Source: Dama dama (Eukaryota > Chordata > Mammalia > Artiodactyla > Cervidae). Taken from it: a DNA stretch of 64,000 nucleotides. Of the stretch, positions 24,758 to 37,478 are shown one piece after another. A program made the translations under genes and the position numbers. The notes beneath the pieces are model-generated. The model was not told the origin of the DNA. It saw only the letters and a program-made list of their open reading frames with translations, and did not search any database. The stretch spans positions 1,302,001 through 1,366,000 of the forward strand of contig NW_026870965.1 of NCBI RefSeq assembly GCF_033118175.1, given 5' to 3'. The stretch's first letter is position 1, and every line of letters starts with the position of its first letter.

Positions 24758-26195
24758 ATGAAGAGCTTCAAGGGTGTTAAAATTATGAGGAGCATAAAAC
24801 GGTCTGAAAAATAGGAGGAGCATGAAGCGGTGTTGAAAAACATGAAGAGCCGTAAAAGGTTTGAAATATATGAAGAGCTTCAAAGGTGTCAAAAATATGA
24901 GGAGAATGAAACGGTCTGAAAAATAGGAGGAGAATGAAGCAGTGTTGAAACACATGAAGAGCCTGAAAAACTGTGAAAAATCTGAAGAGCTTAATAAGGT
25001 GTCAAAATTATGAGGAGCATGAAACGGTCGGAAAAATAGGAGGAGCATGAAGCGGTTCTCAAAAACATGAAGAGCATGAAAAAGTGTGAAAAATATGAAG
25101 AGCTTCAAAAGGGGTCAAACATATGAGGAGCATGAAACGGTCTGAAAAATAGGATGAGCATGAAACGGTTTTTTAAAAGATGAAGAGCATGAAAAGGTGT
25201 GAAAAATATGAAGAGCTTCAAAATGTGTAAAAAATTTGAGGAGCATGAAACGGTCTGAAAAATAGGAGGAGCGTGAAGCGGATCTCAAAAACATGAAGAG
25301 CCTGAAAAGATGTGAAAAATATGAAGAGTTTCAAAAGGTGTCAAACATATGAGGAGCATGAAACAGTCTGAAAAATAGGATGAGCATGAAACGGTTTTTA
25401 AAGATGAAAAGCATGAAAAGGTGTGAAAAATATGAAGAGCTTCAAAATGTGTACAAAATTTGAGGAGCATGAAACGGTCTGGAAATTAGGAGGAGCCTGA
25501 AGGGGTGTTGAAAAACATGAAGAGCCTGAAAAGGCGTGAAAAATATGAAGAGCTTCAAAATGTGTCAATTATATGAGGTGCATGAAACAGTCTGAAAAAT
25601 ATGAGGAGCATAAAACGGTGTTGAAAAACATGAAAAGCATGAAAAGATGTGAAATATATGAAGAGCTGCAAAAGCTGTCAAAAATATGAGGAGCATGAAA
25701 CAGTCTGAAAAATAGTAGGAGTATGAAACTGTGTTCAAAAACATGAAGAGCCTGAAAAGGAGTGCAAAATATGAAGAGCTTCAAAAGGTGTAAAATATAT
25801 GAGGAGCATGAAACGGTTTGAAAACTTGGAGGGGCATGAAGCGGTGTTGAAAAACATGAAGAGCCTGAAAAGCTGTGAAGAATCTGAACAGCTTCAAAAG
25901 GTGTCAAAAATATGAGGAGGAGGAAACAGTCTGAAAAATAGTAGGAATATGAAACTGTGTTTAAAAACATGAAGAGCCTGAAAAGGAGTGCAAAATATGA
26001 AGAGCTTCAAAAGGTGTAAAATATATGAGGAGCATGAAACGGTCTGAAAAATAGGAGGAACATGAAGCGGTGGTCAAAAATAAGAAGAGCTTGAAAAGGT
26101 TTGAATAATATGAAGAGCTTCAAAAGGTGTCAAACATATGAGGAACATGAAACAGTCTGAAAAATAGGATGAGCATGAAACGGTTTTTTAAAAGA
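24758..26195 (+). repeat. Block D, middle copy
   Basis: It matches 1-1,440 with a few percent difference and 31,563-33,000 without any difference I could find. It starts at GAAGAGCTTCAAGGGTGT and contains GAAGCGGATCTC near 25,275 and the GAGGAGGAGG variant near 25,915, where the window-start copy reads GAGGAGGATG. Confidence 0.87.
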
Positions 26196-26449
26196 AGTAG
26201 GGCATGAAAAGGTGTGAAAAATATGAAGAGCTTCAAAAGGTGTCAAAAATATGAGAAGCATGAAACAGCCTGAAAAATTGGATAAGCATGAAACGGTTTT
26301 GAAAAAGATGAATAGAATGAAAAAGTGTGAAAATTATGAAGAGCTTCAAAAAGTGTCAAAAATATGAGAAGCATGAAACGACCGAAAAATAGGAGGAGCA
26401 TGAAGAGGTGTTGATAAACATGAAGAGCCTGAAAAGGTGTGAAATATAT

Positions 26450-26460
26450 GAAGAGCTTCA
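26450..26460 (+). other. Recombination junction: four monomers lost in register
   Basis: Left of this point the sequence follows about 1,690-1,710 of unit A1; right of it the sequence follows about 2,150. The offset to A1 changes from 24,755 to 24,304, so 451 bp (four monomers) are absent. The breakpoint lies within GAAGAGCTTCA, which is shared by both parents. The same junction recurs at 33,255-33,265. Confidence 0.88.
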
Positions 26461-28735
26461 GAAGGTGTCAAAAATATGAAAAGCATGAAACGACTGAAAA
26501 ATAGGAGGAGCATGAAGCGCTGTTTAAAAACATGAAGAGCCTGAAAAGGTGTGAAAATTATGAAGAGCTTCAAAAGGTTTCAAAAATATGAGGAGCATGA
26601 ATCGGTCTAAAAAATAGGAGGAGCATGAAGCGGTGTTCAACACTATGAAGAGCATGAAAAGGTGTGAAAAATATGAAAAGCTTCAAAATGTGTCAAAAAC
26701 ATGAGGATCGTAAAACGATGTGAAAAATAGGAGGAGCAAGAAGCGGTGTTGATAACATGAAGACCCTGAAAAGGTGTGTAAAATATGAAGAGCTTCAAGG
26801 GTTTCAAAAATATGAGGAGCATCAAACGGGCTGAAAAATAGGAGGAGCATGAAGCGGTGTTGAAAAACATGTAGAGCCTGAAAAGGTGTGAAAAACATGA
26901 AGAGCTTCTAAAGGTGTCAAAAATATGTGGAGCATGAAACCGTCTGGAAAATAGGAGGAGCATGAAGCGGTGTTCAAAAACATGAAGAGCTGAAAAGGTG
27001 TGAAAAATATGAAGAGCTTCAAAAGGTGTGAAATACATGAGGAGCATGAAACTGTCTGAAAAATAGGAGGATAATGAAGCGGTGTTGAAAAACATTAGGA
27101 GCGTGAAAAGGTGTGAAAAATATGAAGAGCTTCAAAAGGTGTCAAATATATGAGGTGCATGAAACAGCTTGAAAAATAGGATGAGCATGAAACGGTTTTG
27201 AAAAGATGAAGCGCCTGAAAAGGTGTGAAACATATGAAGAGCTTCAAAAGGTGTCAAAAATATGAGAAGCATGAAACGACTGAAAAATAGGAGGAGCATG
27301 AAGCGCTTTTAAAAACATGAAGAGCCTGAAAAGGTGTGAAATAACTGAAGAGCTTCAAAACGTGTTAAATATGAGGAGCATGAAACGGTCTGAAAAATAT
27401 GAGGAGCATAAAACGGTGTTGAAAAACATGAAGAGCATGAAAACTTGTGAAATATATGAAGAGCTGCAAAAGGTGTCAAAAATATGAGGAGCATGAAACA
27501 GTCTGAAAAATAGGAGGGGCATGAAACGGAGTGTAAAAACATGAAGAGCCTGAAAAGGTGTGAAAAATATGAAGAGCTTCAAAAGTTGAAAAATATATGA
27601 GGAGCATGAAACGGTCTGAAAAATAGGAGGAGCATGAAGCGGTGGTCAAAAACATGAAGAGACTGAAAAGATGTGAAAAATATGAAGAGCTTTAAAATTT
27701 GTCAAAATATGAGGAGCATAAAACGGTCTGAAAAATAGGAGGAGCATGAAGTAATGTTGAAAAACATGAGGAGCCTGAAAAGGTGTGAAGAATCTGAAGA
27801 GCTTCAAAAGGTGTCAAAAATATGAGGAGCATGAAACAGTCTGAAAAATAGTAGGAGTATGAAACTGTCTTCAAAAACATGAAGAGCCTGAAAAGGAGTG
27901 CAAAATATGAAGAGCTTCAAAAGGTGTAAAATATATGAGGAGCATGAAACGGTCTGAAAAATAGGAGGAGCATGAAGCGGTGGTCAAAAATAAGAAGAGC
28001 CGGAAAAGGTTTGAATAATATGAAGAGCTTCAAAAGGTGTCAAACATATGAGGAACATGAAACAGTCTGAAAAATAGGATGAGCATGAAATGGTTTTTTA
28101 AAAGAAGTAGGGCATGAAAAGGTGTGAAAATATGAAGAGCTTCAAAAGGTGTCAAAAATATGAGAAGCATGAAACAGCCTGAAAAATTGGATAAGCATGA
28201 AACGGTTTTGAAAAAGATGAATAGAATGAAAAGGTGTGAAAATTATGAAGAGCTTCAAAAAGTGTCAAAAATATGAGAAGCATGAAACGACCGAAAAATA
28301 GGAGGAGCATGAAGAGGTGTTGATAAACATGAAGAGCCTGAAAAGGTGTGAAATATATGAAGAGCTTCAAATGGTGCGAACAATATGAAGAACTTCAAAA
28401 GGTGTCAAAAATGAGATGAGCATGAAACGGTCTGAATAAAAGGAGGAACATGAAGTGGTGTTGAAAAACATGAAGAGACTGAAAAGGTGTGAAAAATATG
28501 AAGTGCTTCAAATGGTGTGAAATACATGAGGAGCATGAAACGGTCAGAAAAATGGGAGGAGCATGAAGGTGTGCTCCAAAACATGAAGAGCCTGAAAAGG
28601 TGTGAAAAATATGAAGAGCTTCAAAAGGTGTGAAATAGATGAGGAGCATGAAACTCTCTCAAAAATAGGAGGAGCATGAAGCGGCGTTCAAAAACAAGAA
28701 GAGCTTGAGAATGTGTGAAAAATATGAAGAGCTTA

Positions 28736-31562
28736 AAAAGGTGTCAAAAATATGAGGAGCATGAAACGGTTTAAAAATAGGAGGAGCATGAAGCGGTGTT
28801 CAAAAACATGAAGAGCCTGAAAAGGTGAGAAAAATATGAAGAGCTTCAAAAGGTGTCAAAAATATGAGGAGCATGAAACGGTCTGAAAAATTGGAGAATC
28901 ATGAAGCGATGTTGAAAAACATGAAGAGCCTGAAAACGTGTGAAAATTATGAAGAGCTTCAAAAGGTGTGAAAAATATGAAGAGCTTCAAAAGGTGTCAA
29001 AAGTGAGATGAGAATGAAACGGTCTGAAAAATAGGAGGAGCCTGAAGCGGTGTTGAAAATCATGAAGAGCCGGAAAAGTTGTGAAAAATATGAAGAGCTT
29101 CAAAAGGTGTCAAAAATATGAGGAGCATGAAACGGTCTGAAAAATAGGAGGAACATGAAATGGTGTTCAAAAAAATGAAGATCCTGAAAAGGTGTGAAAA
29201 ATATGAAGAGCTTCAAAAGGTTTCAAAAATATGAGGAGCATGAAACGGTCTGAAAAATAGGAGGAGCATGAAACGGTGATGAAAAACATGAGGAGCCTGA
29301 AAAGGTGTGAGAAATATGAGGACTTCAAAAGGTGTCAAAAATGAGATGAGCATGAAACGGTCTGAAAAATAGGAGGAGCATGAAGCGGTGTTCAAAAATA
29401 TGAAGAGCCTGAAAAGGTGTGAAAAATATGAAGAGCTTCAAAATGTGTCAAAAATATGAGGAGCATTAAACGGTCTGAAAAATAGGAGGAGCAAGAAGCG
29501 GTGTTGAAAAATATGAAGAGCCTTAAAAGGTGTGAGAAATATGAAGAGCTTCAAAAGGTGTCAAAAATATGAGGAGCATGAAACGGTCTGCAGAAAAGGA
29601 GGAGCATGAAGTGGTGTTGAAAAACATGAAGAGCCTGAAAAGGTGTGAAAAGTATGAAAAGCTTCAAAGGTGTCAAAATTATGAGGAGCATGAAACGGTC
29701 TTAAAAATAGGAGGAGCATGAATCAGTGTTCAAAAACAAGAAGAGCCTGAAAAGGTGTCAAAAATATGAAGAGCTTCAAAACGTGTCAAAATTATGAGGA
29801 GCATGAAACGGTCTGAAATAGGAGGAGCATGAAGCGGTGTTCAAAAACATGAAGAGCCTGAATAGGTGTGAAAAATATGAAGAGCTTCAAAAGGTGTCAA
29901 AATTATGAGGAGCATGAAACGGTCTGAAATAGGAGGAGCATGAAGCGGTGTTCAAAAACATGAAGAGCCTGAATTGGTGTGAAAAATATGAAGAGCTTCA
30001 AAAGGTGTCAAAAATATGAGGAGCATGAAACGGTCTGAAAAATAGGAGGATCAAGAAGGGGTGTTGAAAAACATGAAGAGCCTGAAAACGCGTGAAAAAT
30101 ATGAAGAGCTTCAAAAGATGTGGAAAAATATGAAGAGCTTCAAAAGGTGTCAAAAATATGAGGAGCATGAAACGGTCTGAAAAATAGGAGGAGCATGAAG
30201 GTGTGTTCAAAAACATGAAGAGCCGGAAAAGTTAGGAAATATATGAAGAGCTTCAAAAGGCATGAAATACATGAGGAGCATGAAACGGTCTGCAAAAAAG
30301 GAGGAGCATGAAGTGGTGTGGAAAAACATGAAGAGCCTGAAAAGGTGTGAAAAATATGAAGAGCTTCAAAAGGCGTGAAATACATGAGGAGCATGAAACG
30401 GTCTGCACAAAAGGAGGAGCATGAAGTGGTGTGGAAAAACATGAAGAGCCTGAAAAGCTGTGAAAAATGTGAAGAGCTTCTAAAGGTGTCAAAAATATGA
30501 GGAGTATATAACGTTCTGAAAAATAGGAGGAGCATGAAGCAGTGTTGAAAAACATGAAGAGCCTGAAATCGTGTGAAAAATAAGAAGAGCTTCATAAATG
30601 TGAAAAATATGAAGAGCTTCAAAAGGTGTGAAAAATATGAAGAGCTTCAAAAGTTGTCAAAAATGAGATGAGCATGAAACGGTCTCAAAAATAGGAGGAG
30701 CATGAAGCGGTCTTCAAAAACATGAAAAGACTGAAAAGGTGTGAAAAATATGAAGAGCTTCAAAAGGTGTCAATAATATGAGGTGCATGAAACAGTCTGA
30801 AAAATAGGAGGAACATGAAGCGGTTTTCAAAAACATGAAGAGCCTGAAAAGGTGTCAAAAATATGAAGAGCTTCAAAAGGTGTCAAAATATGAGGAGCAT
30901 GAAACGACTGAAAAATAGTAGGAGCATGAAGCGGTGTTGAAAAACATGAAGAGCCTGAAAAGATGTGAAAAATATAAAGAGCTTCAAAAGGTGTCAAAAA
31001 TATGTGGAGCATGAAACGGTCTAAAAAATAGCAGGAGCATGAAGCGGTGTTCAAAAACATAAAGAGCCTGAAAAGGTGTGAAAAATATGAAGAGCTTCAA
31101 AAGGTGTGAAAAATATGAGGTGCATGAAACGGTTGAACAATAGGAGGAATATGAAACTATCTGAAAAATAGAGGAGCAAAAAGCGGTGTTAAACAACATG
31201 AAGAGCCTGAAAAGGTGTGAAATATACGAAGAGCTTCAAAAGGTGTCAAATATATGAGGAGCATAAAACGGTCTGAAAAATAGGAGGAGCATGAAGCGGT
31301 GTTCAAAACATGAAACCCTGAAAAGGTGTGAAAAATATGAAAAGCTTCAAAATGTTTCAAAAATATGAGGAGCATGAATCGGTCTGAAAAATAGGAGGAG
31401 CATGAAGCGGTGTTCAAAAACATGAAGAGCCTGAAAAGGTGTGAAAAATATGAAGAGCTTCATAATGTGTCAAAAATATGAGGATCATAAACCGATGTGA
31501 AAAATAGGAGGAGCATGAAGCGGTGTTGAAAAACATGAAGAGCCTGAAAAGGTGTGAAAAAT
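28736..31562 (+). repeat. Block C, second copy
   Basis: It matches 21,931-24,757 at 6,805 bp offset, including the expanded monomers near 28,950 and 30,590 and the paired GTGTGGAAAAAC monomers. No difference was seen in the parts I compared. Confidence 0.83.
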
Positions 31563-33000
31563 ATGAAGAGCTTCAAGGGTGTTAAAATTATGAGGAGCAT
31601 AAAACGGTCTGAAAAATAGGAGGAGCATGAAGCGGTGTTGAAAAACATGAAGAGCCGTAAAAGGTTTGAAATATATGAAGAGCTTCAAAGGTGTCAAAAA
31701 TATGAGGAGAATGAAACGGTCTGAAAAATAGGAGGAGAATGAAGCAGTGTTGAAACACATGAAGAGCCTGAAAAACTGTGAAAAATCTGAAGAGCTTAAT
31801 AAGGTGTCAAAATTATGAGGAGCATGAAACGGTCGGAAAAATAGGAGGAGCATGAAGCGGTTCTCAAAAACATGAAGAGCATGAAAAAGTGTGAAAAATA
31901 TGAAGAGCTTCAAAAGGGGTCAAACATATGAGGAGCATGAAACGGTCTGAAAAATAGGATGAGCATGAAACGGTTTTTTAAAAGATGAAGAGCATGAAAA
32001 GGTGTGAAAAATATGAAGAGCTTCAAAATGTGTAAAAAATTTGAGGAGCATGAAACGGTCTGAAAAATAGGAGGAGCGTGAAGCGGATCTCAAAAACATG
32101 AAGAGCCTGAAAAGATGTGAAAAATATGAAGAGTTTCAAAAGGTGTCAAACATATGAGGAGCATGAAACAGTCTGAAAAATAGGATGAGCATGAAACGGT
32201 TTTTAAAGATGAAAAGCATGAAAAGGTGTGAAAAATATGAAGAGCTTCAAAATGTGTACAAAATTTGAGGAGCATGAAACGGTCTGGAAATTAGGAGGAG
32301 CCTGAAGGGGTGTTGAAAAACATGAAGAGCCTGAAAAGGCGTGAAAAATATGAAGAGCTTCAAAATGTGTCAATTATATGAGGTGCATGAAACAGTCTGA
32401 AAAATATGAGGAGCATAAAACGGTGTTGAAAAACATGAAAAGCATGAAAAGATGTGAAATATATGAAGAGCTGCAAAAGCTGTCAAAAATATGAGGAGCA
32501 TGAAACAGTCTGAAAAATAGTAGGAGTATGAAACTGTGTTCAAAAACATGAAGAGCCTGAAAAGGAGTGCAAAATATGAAGAGCTTCAAAAGGTGTAAAA
32601 TATATGAGGAGCATGAAACGGTTTGAAAACTTGGAGGGGCATGAAGCGGTGTTGAAAAACATGAAGAGCCTGAAAAGCTGTGAAGAATCTGAACAGCTTC
32701 AAAAGGTGTCAAAAATATGAGGAGGAGGAAACAGTCTGAAAAATAGTAGGAATATGAAACTGTGTTTAAAAACATGAAGAGCCTGAAAAGGAGTGCAAAA
32801 TATGAAGAGCTTCAAAAGGTGTAAAATATATGAGGAGCATGAAACGGTCTGAAAAATAGGAGGAACATGAAGCGGTGGTCAAAAATAAGAAGAGCTTGAA
32901 AAGGTTTGAATAATATGAAGAGCTTCAAAAGGTGTCAAACATATGAGGAACATGAAACAGTCTGAAAAATAGGATGAGCATGAAACGGTTTTTTAAAAGA
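31563..33000 (+). repeat. Block D, right copy
   Basis: It matches 24,758-26,195 at an offset of 6,805 bp and 1-1,440 with scattered substitutions. It carries the GAGGAGGAGG variant near 32,720, like the middle copy and unlike the window-start copy. Confidence 0.87.
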
Positions 33001-34910
33001 AGTAGGGCATGAAAAGGTGTGAAAAATATGAAGAGCTTCAAAAGGTGTCAAAAATATGAGAAGCATGAAACAGCCTGAAAAATTGGATAAGCATGAAACG
33101 GTTTTGAAAAAGATGAATAGAATGAAAAAGTGTGAAAATTATGAAGAGCTTCAAAAAGTGTCAAAAATATGAGAAGCATGAAACGACCGAAAAATAGGAG
33201 GAGCATGAAGAGGTGTTGATAAACATGAAGAGCCTGAAAAGGTGTGAAATATATGAAGAGCTTCAGAAGGTGTCAAAAATATGAAAAGCATGAAACGACT
33301 GAAAAATAGGAGGAGCATGAAGCGCTGTTTAAAAACATGAAGAGCCTGAAAAGGTGTGAAAATTATGAAGAGCTTCAAAAGGTTTCAAAAATATGAGGAG
33401 CATGAATCGGTCTAAAAAATAGGAGGAGCATGAAGCGGTGTTCAACACTATGAAGAGCATGAAAAGGTGTGAAAAATATGAAAAGCTTCAAAATGTGTCA
33501 AAAACATGAGGATCGTAAAACGATGTGAAAAATAGGAGGAGCAAGAAGCGGTGTTGATAACATGAAGACCCTGAAAAGGTGTGTAAAATATGAAGAGCTT
33601 CAAGGGTTTCAAAAATATGAGGAGCATCAAACGGGCTGAAAAATAGGAGGAGCATGAAGCGGTGTTGAAAAACATGTAGAGCCTGAAAAGGTGTGAAAAA
33701 CATGAAGAGCTTCTAAAGGTGTCAAAAATATGTGGAGCATGAAACCGTCTGGAAAATAGGAGGAGCATGAAGCGGTGTTCAAAAACATGAAGAGCTGAAA
33801 AGGTGTGAAAAATATGAAGAGCTTCAAAAGGTGTGAAATACATGAGGAGCATGAAACTGTCTGAAAAATAGGAGGATAATGAAGCGGTGTTGAAAAACAT
33901 TAGGAGCGTGAAAAGGTGTGAAAAATATGAAGAGCTTCAAAAGGTGTCAAATATATGAGGTGCATGAAACAGCTTGAAAAATAGGATGAGCATGAAACGG
34001 TTTTGAAAAGATGAAGCGCCTGAAAAGGTGTGAAACATATGAAGAGCTTCAAAAGGTGTCAAAAATATGAGAAGCATGAAACGACTGAAAAATAGGAGGA
34101 GCATGAAGCGCTTTTAAAAACATGAAGAGCCTGAAAAGGTGTGAAATAACTGAAGAGCTTCAAAACGTGTTAAATATGAGGAGCATGAAACGGTCTGAAA
34201 AATATGAGGAGCATAAAACGGTGTTGAAAAACATGAAGAGCATGAAAACTTGTGAAATATATGAAGAGCTGCAAAAGGTGTCAAAAATATGAGGAGCATG
34301 AAACAGTCTGAAAAATAGGAGGGGCATGAAACGGAGTGTAAAAACATGAAGAGCCTGAAAAGGTGTGAAAAATATGAAGAGCTTCAAAAGTTGAAAAATA
34401 TATGAGGAGCATGAAACGGTCTGAAAAATAGGAGGAGCATGAAGCGGTGGTCAAAAACATGAAGAGACTGAAAAGATGTGAAAAATATGAAGAGCTTTAA
34501 AATTTGTCAAAATATGAGGAGCATAAAACGGTCTGAAAAATAGGAGGAGCATGAAGTAATGTTGAAAAACATGAGGAGCCTGAAAAGGTGTGAAGAATCT
34601 GAAGAGCTTCAAAAGGTGTCAAAAATATGAGGAGCATGAAACAGTCTGAAAAATAGTAGGAGTATGAAACTGTCTTCAAAAACATGAAGAGCCTGAAAAG
34701 GAGTGCAAAATATGAAGAGCTTCAAAAGGTGTAAAATATATGAGGAGCATGAAACGGTCTGAAAAATAGGAGGAGCATGAAGCGGTGGTCAAAAATAAGA
34801 AGAGCCGGAAAAGGTTTGAATAATATGAAGAGCTTCAAAAGGTGTCAAACATATGAGGAACATGAAATAGTCTGAAAAATAGGATGAGCATGAAACGGTT
34901 TTTTAAAAGA

Positions 34911-37478
34911 AGTAGGGCATGAAAAGGTGTGAAAAATATGAAGAGCTTCAAAAGGTGTCAAAAATATGAGAAGCATGAAACAGCCTGAAAAATTGGATAA
35001 GCATGAAACGGTTTTGAAAAAGATGAATAGAATGAAAAGGTGTGAAAATTATGAAGAGCTTCAAAAAGTGTCAAAAATATGAGAAGCATGAAACGACCGA
35101 AAAATAGGAGGAGCATGAAGAGGTGTTGATAAACATGAAGAGCCTGAAAAGGTGTGAAATATATGAAGAGCTTCAAAGGTGTCAAAAAGATGAGGAGAAT
35201 GAAACTGTCTGAAAAATAGGAGGAGCATGAAGCGGTGGTCAAAAACATGAAGAGCCTGAAAAGGTGTGAAAAATATGAAGAGTTTCAATAGGTGTAAAAA
35301 ATATGAGGTGCATGAAACGGTCTGAAAAATAGGAGGAGAATGAAGCGGTGTTGAGAAATATGAAGAGCCTGAAAAGGTTTGAAATATATGAAGAGCTTCA
35401 AAAGGTGTGAAAAATATGAGGAGCAGTAAACGGTCTGAAAAATAGGAGGAGCATGAAGCGGTCTTGAAAAACATGAACAGCCTGAAAAGGTGTGAAAAGT
35501 ATGAAGAGCTTCAAAAGGTGTCAAAAATATGAGGAGCATGAAACGGTCTGAAAAGTAGGAGGATCATGAAGCAGTGTTCAAAAACATGAAGAGCCTGAAA
35601 AGGTGTGAAACATATGAAGAGCTTCAGAAGGTGTCAAAAATATGAAAAGCATGAAACGAGTGAAAAATAGGAGGAGCATGAAGCGCTGTTTAAAAACATG
35701 AAGAGCCTGAAAAGGTGTGAAAATTATGAAGAGCTTCAAAAGGTTTCAAAAATATGAGGAGCATGAATCGGTCTAAAAAATAGGAGGAGCATGAAGAGGT
35801 GTTCAACACTATGAAGAGCATGAAAAGGTGTGAAAAATATGAAGAGCTTCAAAATGTGTCAAAAACATGAGGATCATAAAACGATGTGAAAAATAGGAGG
35901 AGCAAGAAGCGGTGTTGATAACATTAAGACCCTGAAAAGGTGTGTAAAATATGAAGAGCTTCAAGGGTTTCAAAAATATGAGGAGCATAAAACGGGCTGA
36001 AAAATAGGAGGAGCATGAAGCGGTGTTGAAAAACATGAAGAGCCTGAAAAGGTGTGAAAAACTTGAAGAGCTTCTAAAGGTGTTAAAAATATGTGGAACA
36101 TGAAACGGTCTGGAAAATAGGAGGAGCATGAAGCGGTGTTCAAAAACATGAAGAGCCTGAAAAGTTGTGAAAAATATGAAGAGCTTCAAAAGGTGTGAAA
36201 TACATGAGGAGCATGAAACTGTCTGAAAAATAGGAGGATCATGAAGCGGCGTTGAAAAACATTAGGAGCGTGAAAAGGTGTGAAAAATATGAAGAGCTTC
36301 AAAAGGTGTCAAATATATGAGGTGCATGAAACAGCTTGAAAAATAGGATGAGCAAGAAACGGTTTTGAAAAGATGAAGCGCCTGAAAAGGTGTGAAACAT
36401 ATGAAGAGCTTCAAAAGGTGTCAAAATATGAGAAGCATGAAACGACTGAAAAATAGGAGGAGCATGAAGCGCTTTTAAAAACATGAAGAGCCTGAAAAGG
36501 TGTGAAATAACTGAAGAGCTTCAAAACGTGTTAAATATGAGGAGCATGAAACGGTCTGCAAATTAGGAGGAGCATGAAGTGGTGTTGAAAACATGAAGAG
36601 CATGAAAAGATGTGAAATATATGAAGAGCTTCAAAAGGTATCAAAAATATGAGGAGCATGAAACGGTCTGAAAAATAGGAGGAGCATGAAGCGGTGTTGA
36701 AAACATGAAGAGCCTGAAAAGGTGTGAAATATATGCAGAGCTTCAAAAGGTGTCAAAAATGAGATGAGCATGAAAAGGTCTGAAAAATAGGAGGAGGATG
36801 AAGGGGTGTTGAAAACATGAAGAGCCTGAAGAGCTGTGAAAAATATGAAGAGCTTCAAAAGGTGTCAAAATATGAGGAGCATGAAAAGGTCTGAAAAATA
36901 GGAGGAGCATGAAACGGTGTTGAAAAACATGAAGAGCCTGAAAAGTTTTGAAAAATAGGAAGAGCTTCAAAAGGTTTGAAATACATGAGGAAATGAAACG
37001 GTCTGTAAAATATCAGAAGCATGAAGCGGTGTTCAAAAACATGAAGAGCCTGGAAAGGTGCGAAAAATATGAAGAGCTTCAAAAGATTTGAAAAATATGA
37101 GGAGCATGAAAAGGTCTGAAAAATAGGAGGAGCATGAAGCGGTATTCTAAAACATGAAGATCCTGAAAAGGTGTGAAAAATATGAAGAGCTTCAAATGGT
37201 GCGAAAAATATGAAGAACTTCAAAAGGTGTCAAAAATGAGATGAGCATGAAACGGTCTGAATAAAAGGAGGAACATGAAGTGGTGTTGAAAAACATGAAG
37301 AGACTGAAAAGGTGTGAAAAATATGAAGTGCTTCAAATGGTGTGAAATACATGAGGAGCATGAAACGGTCAGAAAAATGGGAGGAGCATGAAGGTGTGCT
37401 CCAAAACATGAAGAGCCTGAAAAGGTGTGAAAAATATGAAGAGCTTCAAAAGGTGTGAAATATATGAGGAGCATGAAA
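34911..37478 (+). repeat. Partial HOR unit AB4 (2.57 kb), right end of domain 1
   Basis: It matches AB2 at a constant offset of 22,203 bp from 34,911 to about 37,478, so it covers the A part and block B of the 4-kb unit. Then the match stops: AB2 continues AACTGTCTCAAAAATAGG, whereas here AACAGTCTGAAAATTAG begins domain 2. A few private substitutions occur, such as AACTTGAAGAGC near 36,060 and AATATCAG near 37,010. The four-monomer stretch lost in L1 and L2 is present here. Confidence 0.88.
36559..37478 (+). repeat. Block B copy 4, truncated by the domain border
   Basis: Entry at the TCTGCAAATT edge is 22,203 bp after copy 2. The copy is complete to the monomer carrying GGTGTGCTCC, then passes directly into domain 2 instead of returning to the short unit. 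Block B therefore borders domain 2 here, which is where sequence of its type would be expected to come from. Confidence 0.84.

Larger units (their letters stand above)
21301..28105 (+). repeat. HOR unit L1, 6,805 bp (about 60 monomers)
   Basis: This is the long unit, measured between the alternate markers at 21,301 and 28,106. Its order is short-unit start, short B piece (21,566), block C (21,931-24,757), block D (24,758-26,195), then a short unit with four monomers missing (26,196-28,105). The matching copy follows immediately. At every place I compared, including distinctive stretches near 22,620, 24,320 and 26,060, the two copies were identical. The repeated stretch extends slightly beyond the marker-defined unit, from about 20,992 to 28,060. 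Confidence 0.92.
28106..34910 (+). repeat. HOR unit L2, 6,805 bp (about 60 monomers)
   Basis: This is the second copy of the long unit. Every block is at an offset of exactly 6,805 bp: B piece 28,371-28,735, C 28,736-31,562, D 31,563-33,000, four-monomer deletion junction 33,255-33,265, and marker 33,001. Identity with L1 ends near 34,866, where CATGAAACAG becomes CATGAAATAG; past that the sequence follows the AB units. This could be a recent duplication or an assembly expansion. Confidence 0.92.

Noticed and set aside
21301..34910. LTR retrotransposon suggested by long direct repeats about 6.8 kb apart
   Set aside because: The repeats are whole adjacent satellite units with no internal coding region, primer-binding site or terminal TG...CA structure.
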